This document shows positions 63,183 to 64,000 of a DNA stretch of 64,000 bases, piece by piece. A program made the position numbers and the translations under genes. The stretch lies in assembly GCF_023507745.1 (NCBI RefSeq), contig NZ_JALPZO010000073.1, positions 1-64,000 of the forward strand. The letters run 5' to 3'. The stretch comes from Vreelandella olivaria. GTDB taxonomy: Bacteria; Pseudomonadota; Gammaproteobacteria; Pseudomonadales; Halomonadaceae. Each line of letters begins with the position of its first letter. The first letter of the stretch is position 1. The notes under the pieces are model-generated. The model ran no database searches. It was not told the DNA's origin and saw only the letters and a program-made list of their open reading frames with translations.

Positions 63183-63307
63183 GTGGCGGCCTTTCATCGC
63201 ATTTTTTCCGCTTTGTTCAAAACATCAAGCTTACGCTACCTTGGTGATTTATCACAAAGTGTCTGTCTACTGGCGAATCATTCAAACGTTCGTTACATTG
63301 TGAGGGT

Positions 63308-63319
63308 GGTCTATAGACC
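63308..63319. promoter_or_regulatory. 12-bp palindrome in the greB/TPR divergent region
   Basis: GGTCTATAGACC is a perfect 12-bp palindrome about 85 bases upstream of the TPR gene. It could be an operator; no regulator is known to match it. Confidence 0.3.
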
Positions 63320-63404
63320 GACTATAAACGCCACGCTTCAGGGCTGCCCAAGCGGATACTGTGCAGCTGTTTACGTTATACAAAAATAAAGTAGGAGCTC
63401 TCCT

Positions 63405-64000
63405 ATGCGCACAACGCCATTCTCTCGCTTACTGATTGCGGCTGCCTTGGGCAGCACGTTAGCGCTGGCGCCATTAACGGCGATAGCCTATGAAAGCGAG
63501 CTGTTTTCACTTAAAAACCGCTGGGAGCATACGGTGACCGAAATGCCCGCCAATCAGCGGGAAAGTACCCTGCGGTCGCTGGCCGGTGAAGCGGAGCAGC
63601 TTGCCAGTCAAAACCCGAATGAAGCTGACGTATTAATTTGGCAGGGTATTGTACTGGCATCCTATGCCCGTGAACGCGGTGGGTTGGGGGCATTGGGTAC
63701 CGCTGGTGATGCTCGCGATGTGCTGGAGCGGGCGATTGAAATTGACCCACAGGGAGGCAATGGCTCTGCATACGTCACGTTGGGCGCCCTTTACGACCGT
63801 GCACCTGGGCGGCCATTGGGTTTTGGTAACAGTAATACGGCTGAGCGCATGTTTCAGCGTGCGTTAGAAATTCGCCCGGACGGTATTGATGTGAACTACT
63901 ACTACGCGGCATTCCTGAAAGAAGAGGGCAATACCCAGGCTGCCCGTGAGCATGCCCAGCGCGCCGTGAACGGCACTGCCCGTGAGAATCGTCTACTCTC
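63405..64000 (+). CDS. TPR-repeat exported protein, partial (runs off the window)
   Basis: This frame begins at an ATG after TAGGAG and stays open to the window end, so 198 residues are seen and the C-terminus is missing. A Sec signal peptide ends near AIA (residues 26-28). Tetratricopeptide-like repeats follow, such as ADVLIWQGIVLASYARERGG, AYVTLGALYDRAPG and AERMFQRALEIRPDGIDVNY. It is probably periplasmic and mediates protein contacts; the partner is unknown. Confidence 0.82.
   Translation, partial: MRTTPFSRLLIAAALGSTLALAPLTAIAYESELFSLKNRWEHTVTEMPANQRESTLRSLAGEAEQLASQNPNEADVLIWQGIVLASYARERGGLGALGTAGDARDVLERAIEIDPQGGNGSAYVTLGALYDRAPGRPLGFGNSNTAERMFQRALEIRPDGIDVNYYYAAFLKEEGNTQAAREHAQRAVNGTARENRLL

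Overview
The window is gram-negative gammaproteobacterial chromosome, most likely from the Halomonadaceae (Halomonas/Vreelandella or a relative). The reasons are the moderately high GC with very dense packing, two complete TRAP transporters, a BCCT carrier, full-length cmoM, rsmC and greB of gammaproteobacterial type, and a layout of ManD, L-gulonate dehydrogenase, TRAP, UxuB and UxuA like that described in Chromohalobacter. No rRNA, tRNA, CRISPR array, prophage or insertion sequence was seen. It reads as a long catabolic region, not a mobile island.

Positions 1-5.1 kb hold an AT-rich stretch without a convincing gene, a YdeP-type molybdopterin oxidoreductase, a DUF333 lipoprotein and a PAS-containing, Aer-like chemoreceptor.

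Positions 5.2-26.2 kb are an enlarged histidine-utilisation (hut) regulon. One minus-strand operon runs polar amino-acid ABC transporter, HisC-like aminotransferase, PhyH-type dioxygenase, hutC. A second is hutH plus a GlcD-like FAD oxidase. A third is an isopenicillin-N-synthase-like dioxygenase plus hutD. A fourth is hutF plus a YjiH-type membrane protein. The fifth is hutU, BCCT transporter, a second HAL-family lyase, hutI and hutG. Each unit has a TGTATATACA-type palindrome at its promoter, so all probably answer to HutC. The degradation route is the five-step one through HutF and N-formylglutamate. The most striking gene is the second lyase: compared with HutH it lacks exactly the Ala-Ser-Gly that makes the MIO cofactor, and it overlaps the gene of a betaine-class transporter. 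That predicts uptake of a methylated histidine betaine (hercynine or ergothioneine) and trimethylamine elimination into the urocanate pathway.

Positions 26.3-36.3 kb are an L-gulonate/D-mannonate module: an FMN hydroxyacid oxidase, GntR regulator, ManD, L-gulonate 5-dehydrogenase-like enzyme, TRAP transporter, UxuB and UxuA, closed by a strong terminator. Positions 36.4-42.1 kb are a D-amino-acid module: sodium symporter, RidA, N-acyl-D-amino-acid deacylase, RpiR regulator and a divergent D-serine dehydratase-like enzyme. Positions 42.2-46 kb hold a LacI-controlled operon with a KDG-kinase-like enzyme, a 2-ketoaldonate reductase-like enzyme and a HAD phosphatase. This could phosphorylate the 2-keto-3-deoxygluconate made on both sides of it.

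Positions 46-49.5 kb carry an amidase and two RNA methyltransferase genes. Positions 49.5-61.7 kb are an L-galactonate/D-altronate module: UxuR-like regulator, SDR, FAH hydrolase, LgoD-like dehydrogenase, UxaA, short UxaB, second TRAP transporter, AraD1-like FAH protein and 2,5-dioxovalerate dehydrogenase. The end holds a SIMPL-domain protein, greB and a TPR protein cut off by the window edge. All functions are read from sequence patterns and remembered family features; no database search was run.
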